Shown: positions 18,383 to 27,100 of the stretch, in pieces
Layout of the letters: each line of letters opens with the position of its first letter
Numbering within the stretch: the stretch's first letter is position 1
Source of the DNA: CAVUCH01 sp963739995
GTDB lineage: Bacteria > Acidobacteriota > Vicinamibacteria > Vicinamibacterales > JAENWD01
Direction: 5' to 3'
NCBI GenBank assembly: GCA_963739995.1
Contig: CAVUCH010000005.1
Location: forward strand, 248,001 to 312,000
DNA length: 64,000 nucleotides
Translations under genes and position numbers: made by a program
The notes under the pieces: generated by a model
Seen by the model: only the letters and a program-made list of their open reading frames with translations
What the model was told of the DNA's origin: nothing
Database searches by the model: none

Positions 18383-19414
18383 TCAGCCCCAGTCGAACGC
18401 GGCCTGCTCGCGCGGTGCCGGCGCGCTTGCGGGAGCCTCCTGCGGTGGGCGTTCGCTCGTGGTCACGCCGTAGCGCGCCCTGAGGGCGCGAACCATGCCC
18501 TGAACCTCGGTCGCGTAATCACGCCTGGCGTATTTCGATCCGCCCGCGTAGAGCTCGTCGTACGTCTCGCTGAGCTCCGGGTACTCGCGCCCGAGAAACT
18601 CCAGGAAGTGCGTGCGCGTGCCGCCCTGCAGGTACAGCACATTCGCGCCGACGAAGTGTGCGCCGTGATCGGCGACGGCCCGGATCGTCGTTTCGATCGA
18701 GTCGCTGCCGGCCGTTATGCCAGGCACCAGCGGAGCCATCAGGACGCCGACGTGCACCCCCGAATCCGCCAGCGCCCGCACAGCCTTCAACCGCTGCCAG
18801 GGTGACGCGGTCCCCGGCTCCAGACGGCGCCACGCATCTTCATTGACGGACGGGACACTCACATACACCGTGCACGCCGCATCTCTTGCGATGGCGGTGA
18901 ACAGGTCGGCGTCGCGGACCACCATCGGTCCCTTCGTCACCAGGCCCACCGGTGTACGCGCGGCCCGCAGGGCCTCGAGCGATTGGCGCGTCAGCTTGTA
19001 GTGCCCCTCGATCGGCTGGTAGGGGTCGGTGGCCGTACCGACCGCCACCAGCTCGCGCGCCCACGCCGGCCGGCCCAGCTCGCGGCGGAGCACCTCCGGG
19101 AGGTTCGTCTTGACCAGGATGACAGTCGCGAATTCGTCGCCGGGTCCGAGCTCGAACTGCTCGTGGTAGCGCCGGGCGAAGCAGTAATGACATCCGTGCG
19201 TGCAGCCGCGGTAGGGGTTCAACGTCCATCGGAACGGCATGCCCTCCACTGGATTGAGCGCGGAACGGCAGCGCACCTCCTGGTACCTCGCATCGTCAGC
19301 GCGGCGCTGTGCCTCCGTGAGGGCATCGGCCCCGCCATCCTTCACCAGCCGCGCCACGTCGCGCGTGGTGGGATGCAGCGTCAGCGGAAAAAGCGGCGCA
19401 CCCCTGTCAGGCAT
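18383..19414 (-). CDS. Radical SAM protein, Rv2578c/SplB-like family
   Basis: This is a radical SAM protein of a conserved family annotated as Rv2578c or PA0069-like; its reaction is not established. The protein is about 343 residues from the ATG at 19414 (a GTG at 19429 would add five). The cluster motif CTHGCHYC sits in RGCTHGCHYCFARRYHE, followed by YHEQFELGPGDEFATVILVK. Later barrel segments ELVAVGTATDPYQPIEGHYK and VLYLQGGTRTHFLEFL are typical. The family resembles spore photoproduct lyase in its core, but the spore-specific parts are absent. It is the last gene of a minus-strand run and stands alone downstream of the sugar genes. Confidence 0.8.
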   Translation of the reverse strand: MPDRGAPLFPLTLHPTTRDVARLVKDGGADALTEAQRRADDARYQEVRCRSALNPVEGMPFRWTLNPYRGCTHGCHYCFARRYHEQFELGPGDEFATVILVKTNLPEVLRRELGRPAWARELVAVGTATDPYQPIEGHYKLTRQSLEALRAARTPVGLVTKGPMVVRDADLFTAIARDAACTVYVSVPSVNEDAWRRLEPGTASPWQRLKAVRALADSGVHVGVLMAPLVPGITAGSDSIETTIRAVADHGAHFVGANVLYLQGGTRTHFLEFLGREYPELSETYDELYAGGSKYARRDYATEVQGMVRALRARYGVTTSERPPQEAPASAPAPREQAAFDWG

Positions 19415-19591
19415 GAAATCCAGCACCACCGCAGCTGTTTCGCCTTTTGTTCACCACGCCATGATGTGGCCCTGAAGCCGGGTTGTCAAGCGGCCAAGCG
19501 GTCGGGGATTGGACTGACGCCTTCAGGCCGGCGGACAGCTTGGACTCCAGAGCTCGGACGCGGTGCAGGCTGCGTTGGGATTGGCCGGCGA

Positions 19592-20557
19592 TCAGGTTGC
19601 GGTGGCGTCCCGCTCGGCAGCCTCCCGCCAGAACGCCAGGAGGTCATCGAGCGTCCGCTCGAGCGGGATGATCGGATGCCAGCCGGTGTCGCGCGTCAGG
19701 CGTTGGTGGTCGCCTATGACGACCGGCGCGTCGTGCGGGCGGTACAGGGCCGGGTCGATTTCCACGTCGACCGGCACCGCCGCACGGCGGCGCAGGCCGT
19801 CGAGCACGTCCTGCATGCGCGGCGCAGTGCCGGAACAGACGTTGTACACGACGCCCGCCGTGCCACGTTCGACGACGGCGATGTACGCCTGCACCGTGTC
19901 CCGGACGTCGGTCACATCGCGTCGGGGAGAGAGGTTGCCGACGCGCATCAACGACGGCGCGCCTCCCCGCTCGATGCGCGCGATCTGCCGCGCGAAGCTG
20001 GCGGTGGCGAATGAAGGCGCCTGACGGGGGCCGATGTGGTTGAAGGAACGGGTGACGAACACACGCTGGCCGTCGCGGGCGGCCCGCACCGCGAGTTGCT
20101 CCTGGGCAAGCTTGCTGACGGCGTACGGACTGGCTGGTGCGAGCTCGGCATCTTCTGTCAGCGGCTGTGCCGAGTCCCGGTAGACGCTTGCTGATCCAGA
20201 CACCAGGATGCGTGCGTCAAGCCGGAGCTGCCGGTCGGCCTCGAGGATGTTCTCCGTGCCCATCACGTTGACCTCGAGCGTCGAGGCCGCCGCCTGCCAC
20301 GATTGGCCTACGTGTGCGGCGCCGGCCAGGTGAAAGATGACAGACGGTCGGAAGTCGGCGATGGCTTGGCGGACGCCTGCGAAATCCAGCAGTTCGACGT
20401 TCCGCCACAGGACCCCGGCGGGAAGGTGGCCGAAGAAGGGCGCTGTGTCCGGGCGCGACCAGCCCTCGACGGTGGCCCCGTGGCTGCGCAGGGCATCGAG
20501 CAGGTGACTGCCGGCGAAGCCCGCGGCACCGGTCACGAGCACAGGTCCGGTCAACAT
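19592..20557 (-). CDS. NAD-dependent epimerase/dehydratase, GDP-sugar reductase-like
   Basis: This is a short-chain dehydrogenase of the extended family, 321 residues. The dinucleotide motif is TGAAGFAGSHL near the N-terminus, and the catalytic Tyr-Lys pair is in SPYAVSKLAQEQ with the serine in LVSGSASVY. The closest family by its strings (HIGPRQAPSFATASFARQI, NVCSGTA) is GDP-4-dehydro-6-deoxy-mannose reductase, which makes GDP-rhamnose. UDP-glucose 4-epimerase is a weaker alternative. Its ATG at 20557 overlaps the TGA of rfbB by one base, so the pair is co-translated. The neighbour makes dTDP-4-keto-6-deoxyglucose, so both genes probably serve a deoxysugar in surface polysaccharide. Confidence 0.75.
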   Translation of the reverse strand: MLTGPVLVTGAAGFAGSHLLDALRSHGATVEGWSRPDTAPFFGHLPAGVLWRNVELLDFAGVRQAIADFRPSVIFHLAGAAHVGQSWQAAASTLEVNVMGTENILEADRQLRLDARILVSGSASVYRDSAQPLTEDAELAPASPYAVSKLAQEQLAVRAARDGQRVFVTRSFNHIGPRQAPSFATASFARQIARIERGGAPSLMRVGNLSPRRDVTDVRDTVQAYIAVVERGTAGVVYNVCSGTAPRMQDVLDGLRRRAAVPVDVEIDPALYRPHDAPVVIGDHQRLTRDTGWHPIIPLERTLDDLLAFWREAAERDATAT

Positions 20558-21573
20558 CAACTGGGATTCGTGCCGTACTGCTGCTGGTAGTACGCGCGAA
20601 AGGCAGGGTCCTTGTCCTTCACGGGCCTCCACCACCACTCGTTGGCCGCGTACCACTCGATGGTCTGCTTCAGGCCGCCTTCAAAATCTGCCTGCGGAAC
20701 CCAGCCCAGCGCCCGAACCCGCGAGGCATCGACGCAGTACCGTCGATCGTGGCCCTGGCGGTCGGGGACGTGCCGGATGAGGCTGTCGGAACGACCCAGA
20801 AGGGACAGGATCCGGCGTGTGATGTCGAGGTTCGCGACCTCGTTGCCGCCGCCGATGTTGTACACCTCGCCGGGCTCTCCGCGCTCGATCAGCCGATCCA
20901 GGGCGCGGCAGTGGTCGAGCACGTGCAGCCAGTCGCGGACGTTGCCGCCGTCGCCGTAGAGTGGCACCGGCAGTCCGTCAATCGCGTTCGTGATGAACAG
21001 CGGAATGAGCTTTTCGGGAAACTGGTACGGCCCGTAGTTGTTGGACGCGCGGGTGACGATCGCGGGCACGCCATACGTGGCGAAAAAGCTGTAGGCCAGG
21101 CGGTCGGCGCCGGCCTTGCTGGCCGAGTACGGATTGCGCGGCCGCAGCTCGTCGCCCTCCCGGCTTGCGCCTTCGGGCACGCTGCCGTAGACCTCGTCGG
21201 TGGAGATCTGGACGAAGCGCCGGAGCGCGGATGCTTCACGCGCGGCTTCGAGCAGCACGAAAGTGCCCATCACGTCGGTGCGAATGAAGTCGCCAGCGGC
21301 CTGTATCGAGCGATCCACGTGCGTCTCGGCCGCGAAGTGCACGACGATGGTCGACCGCGCCACGAGGGGACGCACAGCAGCGCTGTCGCAGATGTCCGCA
21401 CGGACGAACGCGTGTCGCGGATGGTCCATGACGTCGTGCAGGTTCTCGAGACGGCCGGCGTATGTGAGTTTGTCGAGCGTGGTCACACGCCAGTCGCGAT
21501 GAGTCGCCAGCGCGTGGCGCACGAAATTGCTACCGATGAACCCCGCCCCGCCGGTGACCAGCACGTCGATCAT
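20557..21573 (-). CDS. rfbB: dTDP-glucose 4,6-dehydratase
   Basis: This NAD-dependent enzyme converts dTDP-glucose to dTDP-4-keto-6-deoxyglucose, the entry point to dTDP-rhamnose and other deoxysugars. The protein is 338 residues. VTGGAGFIGSNFVRH is the nucleotide motif, AAETHVDRSI is the family-specific block, STDEVYG contains the catalytic Thr-Asp-Glu, and YSASKAGADRL holds Tyr and Lys. The tail GGGNEVANLDITRRIL and the terminal WYAANEWWWRPVK are typical of RfbB. rfbA, rfbC and rfbD are not in the window. It is coupled to the following epimerase gene, and the lptD stop lies 24 bases upstream of its start. Confidence 0.95.
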   Translation of the reverse strand: MIDVLVTGGAGFIGSNFVRHALATHRDWRVTTLDKLTYAGRLENLHDVMDHPRHAFVRADICDSAAVRPLVARSTIVVHFAAETHVDRSIQAAGDFIRTDVMGTFVLLEAAREASALRRFVQISTDEVYGSVPEGASREGDELRPRNPYSASKAGADRLAYSFFATYGVPAIVTRASNNYGPYQFPEKLIPLFITNAIDGLPVPLYGDGGNVRDWLHVLDHCRALDRLIERGEPGEVYNIGGGNEVANLDITRRILSLLGRSDSLIRHVPDRQGHDRRYCVDASRVRALGWVPQADFEGGLKQTIEWYAANEWWWRPVKDKDPAFRAYYQQQYGTNPS

Positions 21574-21597
21574 TGAAGCTCCTCCCGTTTCTGCGCG

Positions 21598-23889
21598 TCA
21601 GTACCCGCCATTGCCCGACGGTCCACCCATGGCGCCGAAGAAGTTGGCGAATGTTCCGATGCCCGCCAGCGTAAACGAGAAGTTCAGCCGCTTGTCCTTC
21701 TGCACGGGGCTGTACCCGAGCTGGCTAAAATCGTAGGTCTGGTACTCCACCGCAAACCCGCAGCACTGCGCGTTGTAGTAGACCATCATCCGCTGCTGCA
21801 GGAAGCTGCTGCGGAGCATGTCGTAGTTGAACTGGTGGATTGCCCCGTAGCGGTTCTGCTTCAGCCGCACGTTCGTGAGTCCATTGATGTAGTGATCGAG
21901 TCGATCGGGGTCGTCGAAACCCGTCAGTCCCTCGACGAACCGGCGCTGGCTCCACCCCGCGCTCGCCTGCAGCCATCCCCGCCAGTCGATCGTGCCATCG
22001 GCCGCCATCGTCCTGAAGCCGTGGAACTGCGTGTCGTACTCGGCTCGAAAGTTCGTTGTCATGTAGTCGGTCGGCAGCCCGCGGATCGCGATCGACAGCG
22101 GCGAGAACTTCGTCGGGGCGGTGCCGTTGAAGCTGGTCTGATAGTACCGGTCGTACGCCGCGGCGCGGGCATCGGTGTAATAGCTCTGCCCGATGGTCGC
22201 GTTCAGGATTTCGCGCGACTGCCCGCCACCGGCCGGCTTGCGGTACACGCGGTTCGTTACCCCATAGCCGACGCGCGTCGTGCTCCCCACGATGGTGTCG
22301 ACGGCGTCGATCTGGACGATCTGGTCGAAGTTGTCGACGCCCGAGATCCGCTGAACGTTGAAGAACGGCTGAATGGAGTGTTTCAGCTTCTCTGCGTACT
22401 TGTTCCCGGGGAATGTCCAGATCCGGTTCAGCACCGGTCCGGTCACCTGCGACTGCAGTTCGTAATAGTTCCGGGAGATGCCCTGCTCGACCTGCTGGCC
22501 GAGCGGGTCGCGGCTCTCGCTCCAGTGAGTCGTGCGGAAGGCCGCGGTGGAGTTCGCCGTCAGGAATTGCCACTTCGTGAACGGAACGCGGATTCGCGGC
22601 AGGATGTCGTACCGGGTCAGGCTCTGGTCGACAAGCTCGGTCTCGGTCTTCCGCTGCACGATCAGCCGGTTGTACTCGGTATTCACCGCGAGGTACGCGA
22701 AGCTCCCGAACAGCGGCCGTTCGTTCCTGTTCACCAGCAGCCGCGGCGCCCCGCCGCGGACCGTGGAGCTCGTCGTGCCGTAGAAGTACTCGCTGCGATC
22801 GGCCGTGCCCGTGATGGTGAACTCGCGCCACGCCCCGCCGACCGACCCGCTGAAGAGGCGCTGTCGCCGCGACGCTTCGTACACGTTCTGGTGATACGTC
22901 TGCTGCACCTCGATGTCGGAGAAGTAGTCTGCGCGGAACCGTGCCCGCACCGCTCTCCCGATGCGCTGCGTGCCCGCGCCTCGCACCTCATAACTCTGGC
23001 GCTCAGGGGTTGCCGTGTCGTCGTACTGCGCCTCATGCTCCCACAGGTTGTAGAAGCGCAGGAAGCCATCGGAGCCCGGGCCGCGGACGTACCGGTATTC
23101 GGAGCCGTAGCCCTGACCCGTTTTCGAGTACCAGTCGTGCAGCAGCGTGAGGTCCTGGCTGCGGCTGATCGCCCAGAAGAACGCGTTGCTCAAAGATTGT
23201 CCCCTGATCGTCGAAGCCCCGTAGGTGGGGATCAGGAACCCTGTCGCGCGGTCGTCTTTCTGGACGGGGTAATAGAAGATCGGCATGTAGAACACGGGCA
23301 CGCCCTTCACCTTGAACAGCGAGTTGGTGAGGATCGCGTAGTGCTCCAGGTTGAGTGTCACCGACTGTGACGTCAGCTCCCATCGCGGGGTCGGCTGCAG
23401 GCAGGTGGTGAAGCCGCCGCGGGTGATCTTGTATTTCTGCTCGCCGAGCTTCTGCAGCGTTTCGCCGTAGAAGTAGACGTCGGGTTCCTGGGTGCCGAAC
23501 ATGCTCCGGTCTTCGGCCCGGGGCTGCGCCGCCGCTTGCGCCAGCGTGGCGCTGCCGCTGGCGTTGTAGAAGGTGCCCGTCTTGGTCCGGGTGTTGAATT
23601 CCAGGCGATCGGCGGCAACCCGGCTCGTTCCCGACGTGAACACGACATTGCCGGTCGCGACGAGCCGATCCTGATCGGTGAACAGCTCGATCTCATCGGC
23701 GAAGAACGTCTCGTCGGTGCAGGTCACCTCCACCTGGCCCACGAGCTTCCAGTGCTCGGTGCCGAGGCGTTCCATTGTCCATTGCTTTGAGGTGTGAGCC
23801 TTGCAGCCGGCGAGCTCCTGCGCGGCCGCAGGCGCTACGCCGCACAATGCGAGCCAGAGAACGACCAGAATCCCAGGGGTGTGGCGCAT
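21598..23889 (-). CDS. lptD: LPS assembly protein LptD
   Basis: This outer-membrane beta-barrel inserts lipopolysaccharide into the outer leaflet. The protein is 763 residues. A signal peptide covers about 1-23 (GILVVLWLALCGVAPAAAQ). An OstA-like periplasmic jellyroll follows (about 40-130, with GNVVFTSGTSRVAADRLEFN). The long C-terminal barrel begins with the conserved region PVFYMPIFYYPVQKDDRATG and GFLIPTYG. The start at 23889 was chosen because it creates this signal peptide; the open frame upstream encodes an arginine-rich stretch. Only one cysteine near the N-terminus and a pair near the C-terminus are visible, so the E. coli-type disulfide pattern is not obviously conserved. The gene establishes a diderm cell. 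Confidence 0.93.
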   Translation of the reverse strand: MRHTPGILVVLWLALCGVAPAAAQELAGCKAHTSKQWTMERLGTEHWKLVGQVEVTCTDETFFADEIELFTDQDRLVATGNVVFTSGTSRVAADRLEFNTRTKTGTFYNASGSATLAQAAAQPRAEDRSMFGTQEPDVYFYGETLQKLGEQKYKITRGGFTTCLQPTPRWELTSQSVTLNLEHYAILTNSLFKVKGVPVFYMPIFYYPVQKDDRATGFLIPTYGASTIRGQSLSNAFFWAISRSQDLTLLHDWYSKTGQGYGSEYRYVRGPGSDGFLRFYNLWEHEAQYDDTATPERQSYEVRGAGTQRIGRAVRARFRADYFSDIEVQQTYHQNVYEASRRQRLFSGSVGGAWREFTITGTADRSEYFYGTTSSTVRGGAPRLLVNRNERPLFGSFAYLAVNTEYNRLIVQRKTETELVDQSLTRYDILPRIRVPFTKWQFLTANSTAAFRTTHWSESRDPLGQQVEQGISRNYYELQSQVTGPVLNRIWTFPGNKYAEKLKHSIQPFFNVQRISGVDNFDQIVQIDAVDTIVGSTTRVGYGVTNRVYRKPAGGGQSREILNATIGQSYYTDARAAAYDRYYQTSFNGTAPTKFSPLSIAIRGLPTDYMTTNFRAEYDTQFHGFRTMAADGTIDWRGWLQASAGWSQRRFVEGLTGFDDPDRLDHYINGLTNVRLKQNRYGAIHQFNYDMLRSSFLQQRMMVYYNAQCCGFAVEYQTYDFSQLGYSPVQKDKRLNFSFTLAGIGTFANFFGAMGGPSGNGGY

Positions 23890-24028
23890 CACGGGCACAG
23901 GCACGTGCGCAGCGGCGCGCACGCACGCGGAGCGAAGGAGCAGGTGCAGGCGGTTCGCAGAATACCATGCGTCCCGAGGCCGGCCAAGGTCGTCGGGCCT
24001 CGCTGAGGATGCCCGACGGCGCCTGCGC

Positions 24029-25333
24029 TTACGGGCGGTCGAGCAACCGCAGGACCTCGCCGGCCAGGTACAGCGATCCGGCAGCGGCGATACGCGCGCC
24101 CCGTGCCCATCCTGCGGCAAGCGCCTGCCGGATGTCAGGGCACACGAGGGGATCCTCGATCCCGATCGATCGGGCGGCCGCGGCAAGACTTTCAGCGTCG
24201 GCGGCCCGCGCGCCCGGGGCGGTCGTGAGGATCAGCGGTCGTGCGATCGCGGCCAGGGGCCGCAGCATGTCGGCTGCCTGCTTGTCTCGCATCGCGCCAA
24301 ACACCAGGGGCAGCCCGTCGGGCCACTCCGACCTGACGTAGGCCTCGAGCGCCGCCGCACCGGCGGGGTTATGCGCGCCGTCCACCAGCACCTCGCGTCC
24401 GGCTCCCACGGTGACCAGATCGAGCCGTCCGGGCCAGCGGGCACCCCCAAGGCCGGCCGTGATTGCAGCTTCGGGCAGCGCCACGCCGCGCTCGTCCAGC
24501 AGTTCGAGCAATCGCACTGCCACCACGGCGTTCTGCGCCTGGTGGTCACCGCGCAGGGCGAGGACGGTTGGGGGGTACACACGCCGGGGCGTGGTCAGGT
24601 GCAGAATCGTCCGGCCATGCTGGCGCGCGCGGTTCACGACGCACTCGGCCGAGGTGTCGTGCAGCGGCGCGCCGCGCTCCTGGCAGACACGCCGTACGAC
24701 CGCGCGCGCCGCCTCGGGCAAGCCGGCGGCGACGACTGGAACTCCAGTCTTGACGATGCCCGCCTTTTCGAAGGCGATGGCTTCGAGCGTCGTACCGAGA
24801 TACTGCTCGTGGTCCAGTGCGATCGACGTGATTGCCGCGACGACGGGGTCGACGACGTTGGTGGCATCGAAGCGTCCGCCGAGCCCGACTTCGATGACGC
24901 CCACGTCCACACCTGCGCGGGCAAAGACCACAAACGCAGCGGCAGTGGTGATCTCGAAGAACGTCGGGTGCACCTCGAGCGAGCCTGCCGCACGCAGCCC
25001 ATCCACGGCCGCGCGGACGGTCTCGAGCGCACCGTCGAGCATCGCCGCGTTCACCGGGGCGCCCGCCACCGCGATGCGCTCTTCCAGGTGCACGAGGTGT
25101 GGCGAGGTGTAGCGCCCAGTACGATGGCCGGCCGCCCGCAAGGCCTCGTCCACCATCGCGGCGACGGAGCCCTTCCCGTTGGTGCCGGCGATGTGCACGC
25201 AGCGGAACTGCCGCTCCGGGTGGCCAAGGGCTTCGCAGATCGCGCGGATGCCCGAGAGTCCCAGCTTGATGCCGAAGTGTTCGAGGGTGGTCAGCCAGGC
25301 GCGTGGGCCGCGCGGGGCGGACGTGCCGTTCAC
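24029..25333 (-). CDS. folC: Folylpolyglutamate / dihydrofolate synthase
   Basis: This Mur-ligase-fold enzyme adds glutamate to folates and may also join dihydropteroate to glutamate. The protein is 434 residues. The ATP loop is HIAGTNGKGSVAAMVDEAL, and YTSPHLVHLEERI and VGLGGRFDATNVV are family hallmarks. The C-terminal half carries VLVDGAHNPAGAAAL. The GTG start at 25333 overlaps the accD stop by four bases (GTGA), giving a translationally coupled accD-folC pair, an arrangement common in many bacteria. The lptD start lies 139 bases downstream of its stop on the same strand. Confidence 0.95.
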   Translation of the reverse strand: MNGTSAPRGPRAWLTTLEHFGIKLGLSGIRAICEALGHPERQFRCVHIAGTNGKGSVAAMVDEALRAAGHRTGRYTSPHLVHLEERIAVAGAPVNAAMLDGALETVRAAVDGLRAAGSLEVHPTFFEITTAAAFVVFARAGVDVGVIEVGLGGRFDATNVVDPVVAAITSIALDHEQYLGTTLEAIAFEKAGIVKTGVPVVAAGLPEAARAVVRRVCQERGAPLHDTSAECVVNRARQHGRTILHLTTPRRVYPPTVLALRGDHQAQNAVVAVRLLELLDERGVALPEAAITAGLGGARWPGRLDLVTVGAGREVLVDGAHNPAGAAALEAYVRSEWPDGLPLVFGAMRDKQAADMLRPLAAIARPLILTTAPGARAADAESLAAAARSIGIEDPLVCPDIRQALAAGWARGARIAAAGSLYLAGEVLRLLDRP

Positions 25334-26229
25334 CGCACGCCTGCGGACTCGGCGACCGGCACCTCCGGTGTGGCGAGCTCCGGGGCGGTGCACATGAACC
25401 GCAACGCGCGCGCGAGCGTGTCCTTCAGCTCACGGCGGTCGACGACCATGTCGATCATCCCGTGATCGAGGAGAAATTCGCTGCGCTGGAAGCCCTCCGG
25501 CAGCTTCTGCCTGATGGTTTGCTCGATGACACGCGGCCCGGCGAAGCCAATCAGCGCTTTCGGTTCCGCGATGTTCAGGTCGCCCAGCATCGCGAAGCTG
25601 GCCGTGACCCCGCCGGTCGTGGGGTCTGTGAGGATCGAGATGTAAGGCAGCCTCGCGCGGTCGAGCCGCGCGAGCGCCGCGCTGATCTTGGCCATCTGCA
25701 TCAGCGAGAGCGCGCCTTCCATCATGCGGGCTCCGCCGGAGCAGGAGACAATCACCACCGGCAGTCGGCGGTCAATCGCACGCTCGATCGACCGCGTGAT
25801 CTTTTCGCCGACGACCACGCCCATGCTGCCGCCGATGAACGCGTACTCCATCGCCGCCACAACGCACGGCTGGCCGTCGATCTCACCCGTGGCGGAAATC
25901 ACGGCGTCCTTCACGCCGGTCGCCTGCCGCGTGGACCGTAGCCGTTCCGCATACGGCTTCGTGTCCGCGAACTCCAGGGGGTCCACCGAGACCAGGCCTT
26001 CGTCGTACGCGACGAACCGGCCTCCATCCAGCAGCATGCGCAGCCGGTCGGTCGCGCCAATCCGGAAGTGGTGCCCGCACTTCGGGCAGACATGGAGGCT
26101 TGCCGCGAGATCCTTGTTGTAGATCGCCTGCGAACAGCCGGGGCACTTCACCCAGAGGCCTTCAGGAATCTTGCTGGCCTTGACGGGCGTCGATTCGATC
26201 GGCTTGCGGCTCTTCTTGAACCAGGCCAT
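25330..26229 (-). CDS. accD: Acetyl-CoA carboxylase carboxyltransferase, beta subunit
   Basis: This subunit transfers the carboxyl group from biotin to acetyl-CoA, making malonyl-CoA for fatty acid synthesis; it works with AccA, which is not in the window. The protein is 299 residues. The N-terminal zinc ribbon has Cys29, Cys32, Cys48 and Cys51. The crotonase-like core contains MEYAFIGGSMGVVVGEKI, VIVSCSGGARMMEG and PTTGGVTASFAMLGD. The start MAWFKKSRK is typical. It is coupled to folC by a four-base overlap and is preceded by the deoxynucleoside kinase gene 62 bases upstream. Confidence 0.97.
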   Translation of the reverse strand: MAWFKKSRKPIESTPVKASKIPEGLWVKCPGCSQAIYNKDLAASLHVCPKCGHHFRIGATDRLRMLLDGGRFVAYDEGLVSVDPLEFADTKPYAERLRSTRQATGVKDAVISATGEIDGQPCVVAAMEYAFIGGSMGVVVGEKITRSIERAIDRRLPVVIVSCSGGARMMEGALSLMQMAKISAALARLDRARLPYISILTDPTTGGVTASFAMLGDLNIAEPKALIGFAGPRVIEQTIRQKLPEGFQRSEFLLDHGMIDMVVDRRELKDTLARALRFMCTAPELATPEVPVAESAGVR

Positions 26230-26291
26230 AACCGGCGAGCTTAGAAGGTTGGCGGGCTGAGGTCAAGGAATCCGGGCCGGGAGGCAGGCAT

Positions 26292-26930
26292 TCAACCCGT
26301 GCGCGGTACGTAATACCGCGTGCCCTTGCCCATCGTGTCGATTTGCCGAACCAGGTCGTCGAGCATGTCGTCGCTCGAGGCCGGGGCAAACTGGGACGTT
26401 TCCACCACGAGCAGCGGGCTGGCGGCGTAGTGGAAGAAGAAGTGGTGGTAGGCCTCGTTCAGCTCCTGCAGGTACTGCTCGTCGGGCACGATGCGTTCGC
26501 TGTCGGCCTCCACGGCATGGTCCCGCGTGCGCTTGAGCAGCACCTCCGTGGGTGCCTGCAGGTAGATGACGAGATCGGGCGGGACCACGTCGCGCGACAG
26601 GAGATCGTAGAGCCGCTGGTAGATGAACAGCTCGTTGTCGTCGAGGTTCAAATACGCGTAGATCTTGTCCTTGTCGAACAGGTAGTCGCTGACCGTCTGC
26701 TGGCTGAAAAGATCGGCCTGCTCGAGGGCGCTCTGCTGCCGATGCCGGCTGAGGAGGTAAAAGAGCTGCGCCTGGAGTGCCGCGCCCGGCCGCTCGGCAT
26801 AGAAATCGGCGAGAAACGGATTCTCGAGGTCCTCGAGGTCCAGCGTCGCGTCGAGCCGGGTGGCCAGGCGCTCGGCGAGCGCGGACTTGCCGACCCCTGT
26901 CGGCCCTTCGATCGCGATGTGCCGGAACAT
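26292..26930 (-). CDS. Deoxynucleoside kinase family protein
   Basis: This is a P-loop kinase of the deoxyguanosine/deoxyadenosine kinase family, which phosphorylates deoxynucleosides for salvage. The protein is 212 residues. The P-loop is IEGPTGVGKSALAERLA at the N-terminus. The acidic residues LEDLENPFLADFY, the aromatic-rich helix ALQAQLFYLLSRHRQQ, the block SDYLFDKDKIYA, and LVIYLQAPTEVLLKR are the usual signatures. Which base it prefers cannot be read from the sequence. In many diderm bacteria this kinase lies near folK or panC; here it heads the accD-folC unit and is divergent from the HEAT-cyclophilin gene. Confidence 0.88.
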   Translation of the reverse strand: MFRHIAIEGPTGVGKSALAERLATRLDATLDLEDLENPFLADFYAERPGAALQAQLFYLLSRHRQQSALEQADLFSQQTVSDYLFDKDKIYAYLNLDDNELFIYQRLYDLLSRDVVPPDLVIYLQAPTEVLLKRTRDHAVEADSERIVPDEQYLQELNEAYHHFFFHYAASPLLVVETSQFAPASSDDMLDDLVRQIDTMGKGTRYYVPRTG

Positions 26931-27100
26931 GAGGTCGCGCGAGTATAGTCACGCGCCCGCGCGAGCGGCAAGCCGCCGCTCAGCCACGTGCTATCATGCG
27001 GCCCCGCGGGATCGGGAACATCCCGCTGCCTCTCGCCGCCGCACGCCGCCGAGGGAATCGCGTGGCGCGCCACCCTCCGCGTGGAGACACTGACACAGCC

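Noticed and set aside
21835..23370. 511-codon open frame antisense to lptD
   Set aside because: No family similarity, Arg/Val/Leu-rich composition, and it lies wholly opposite lptD.
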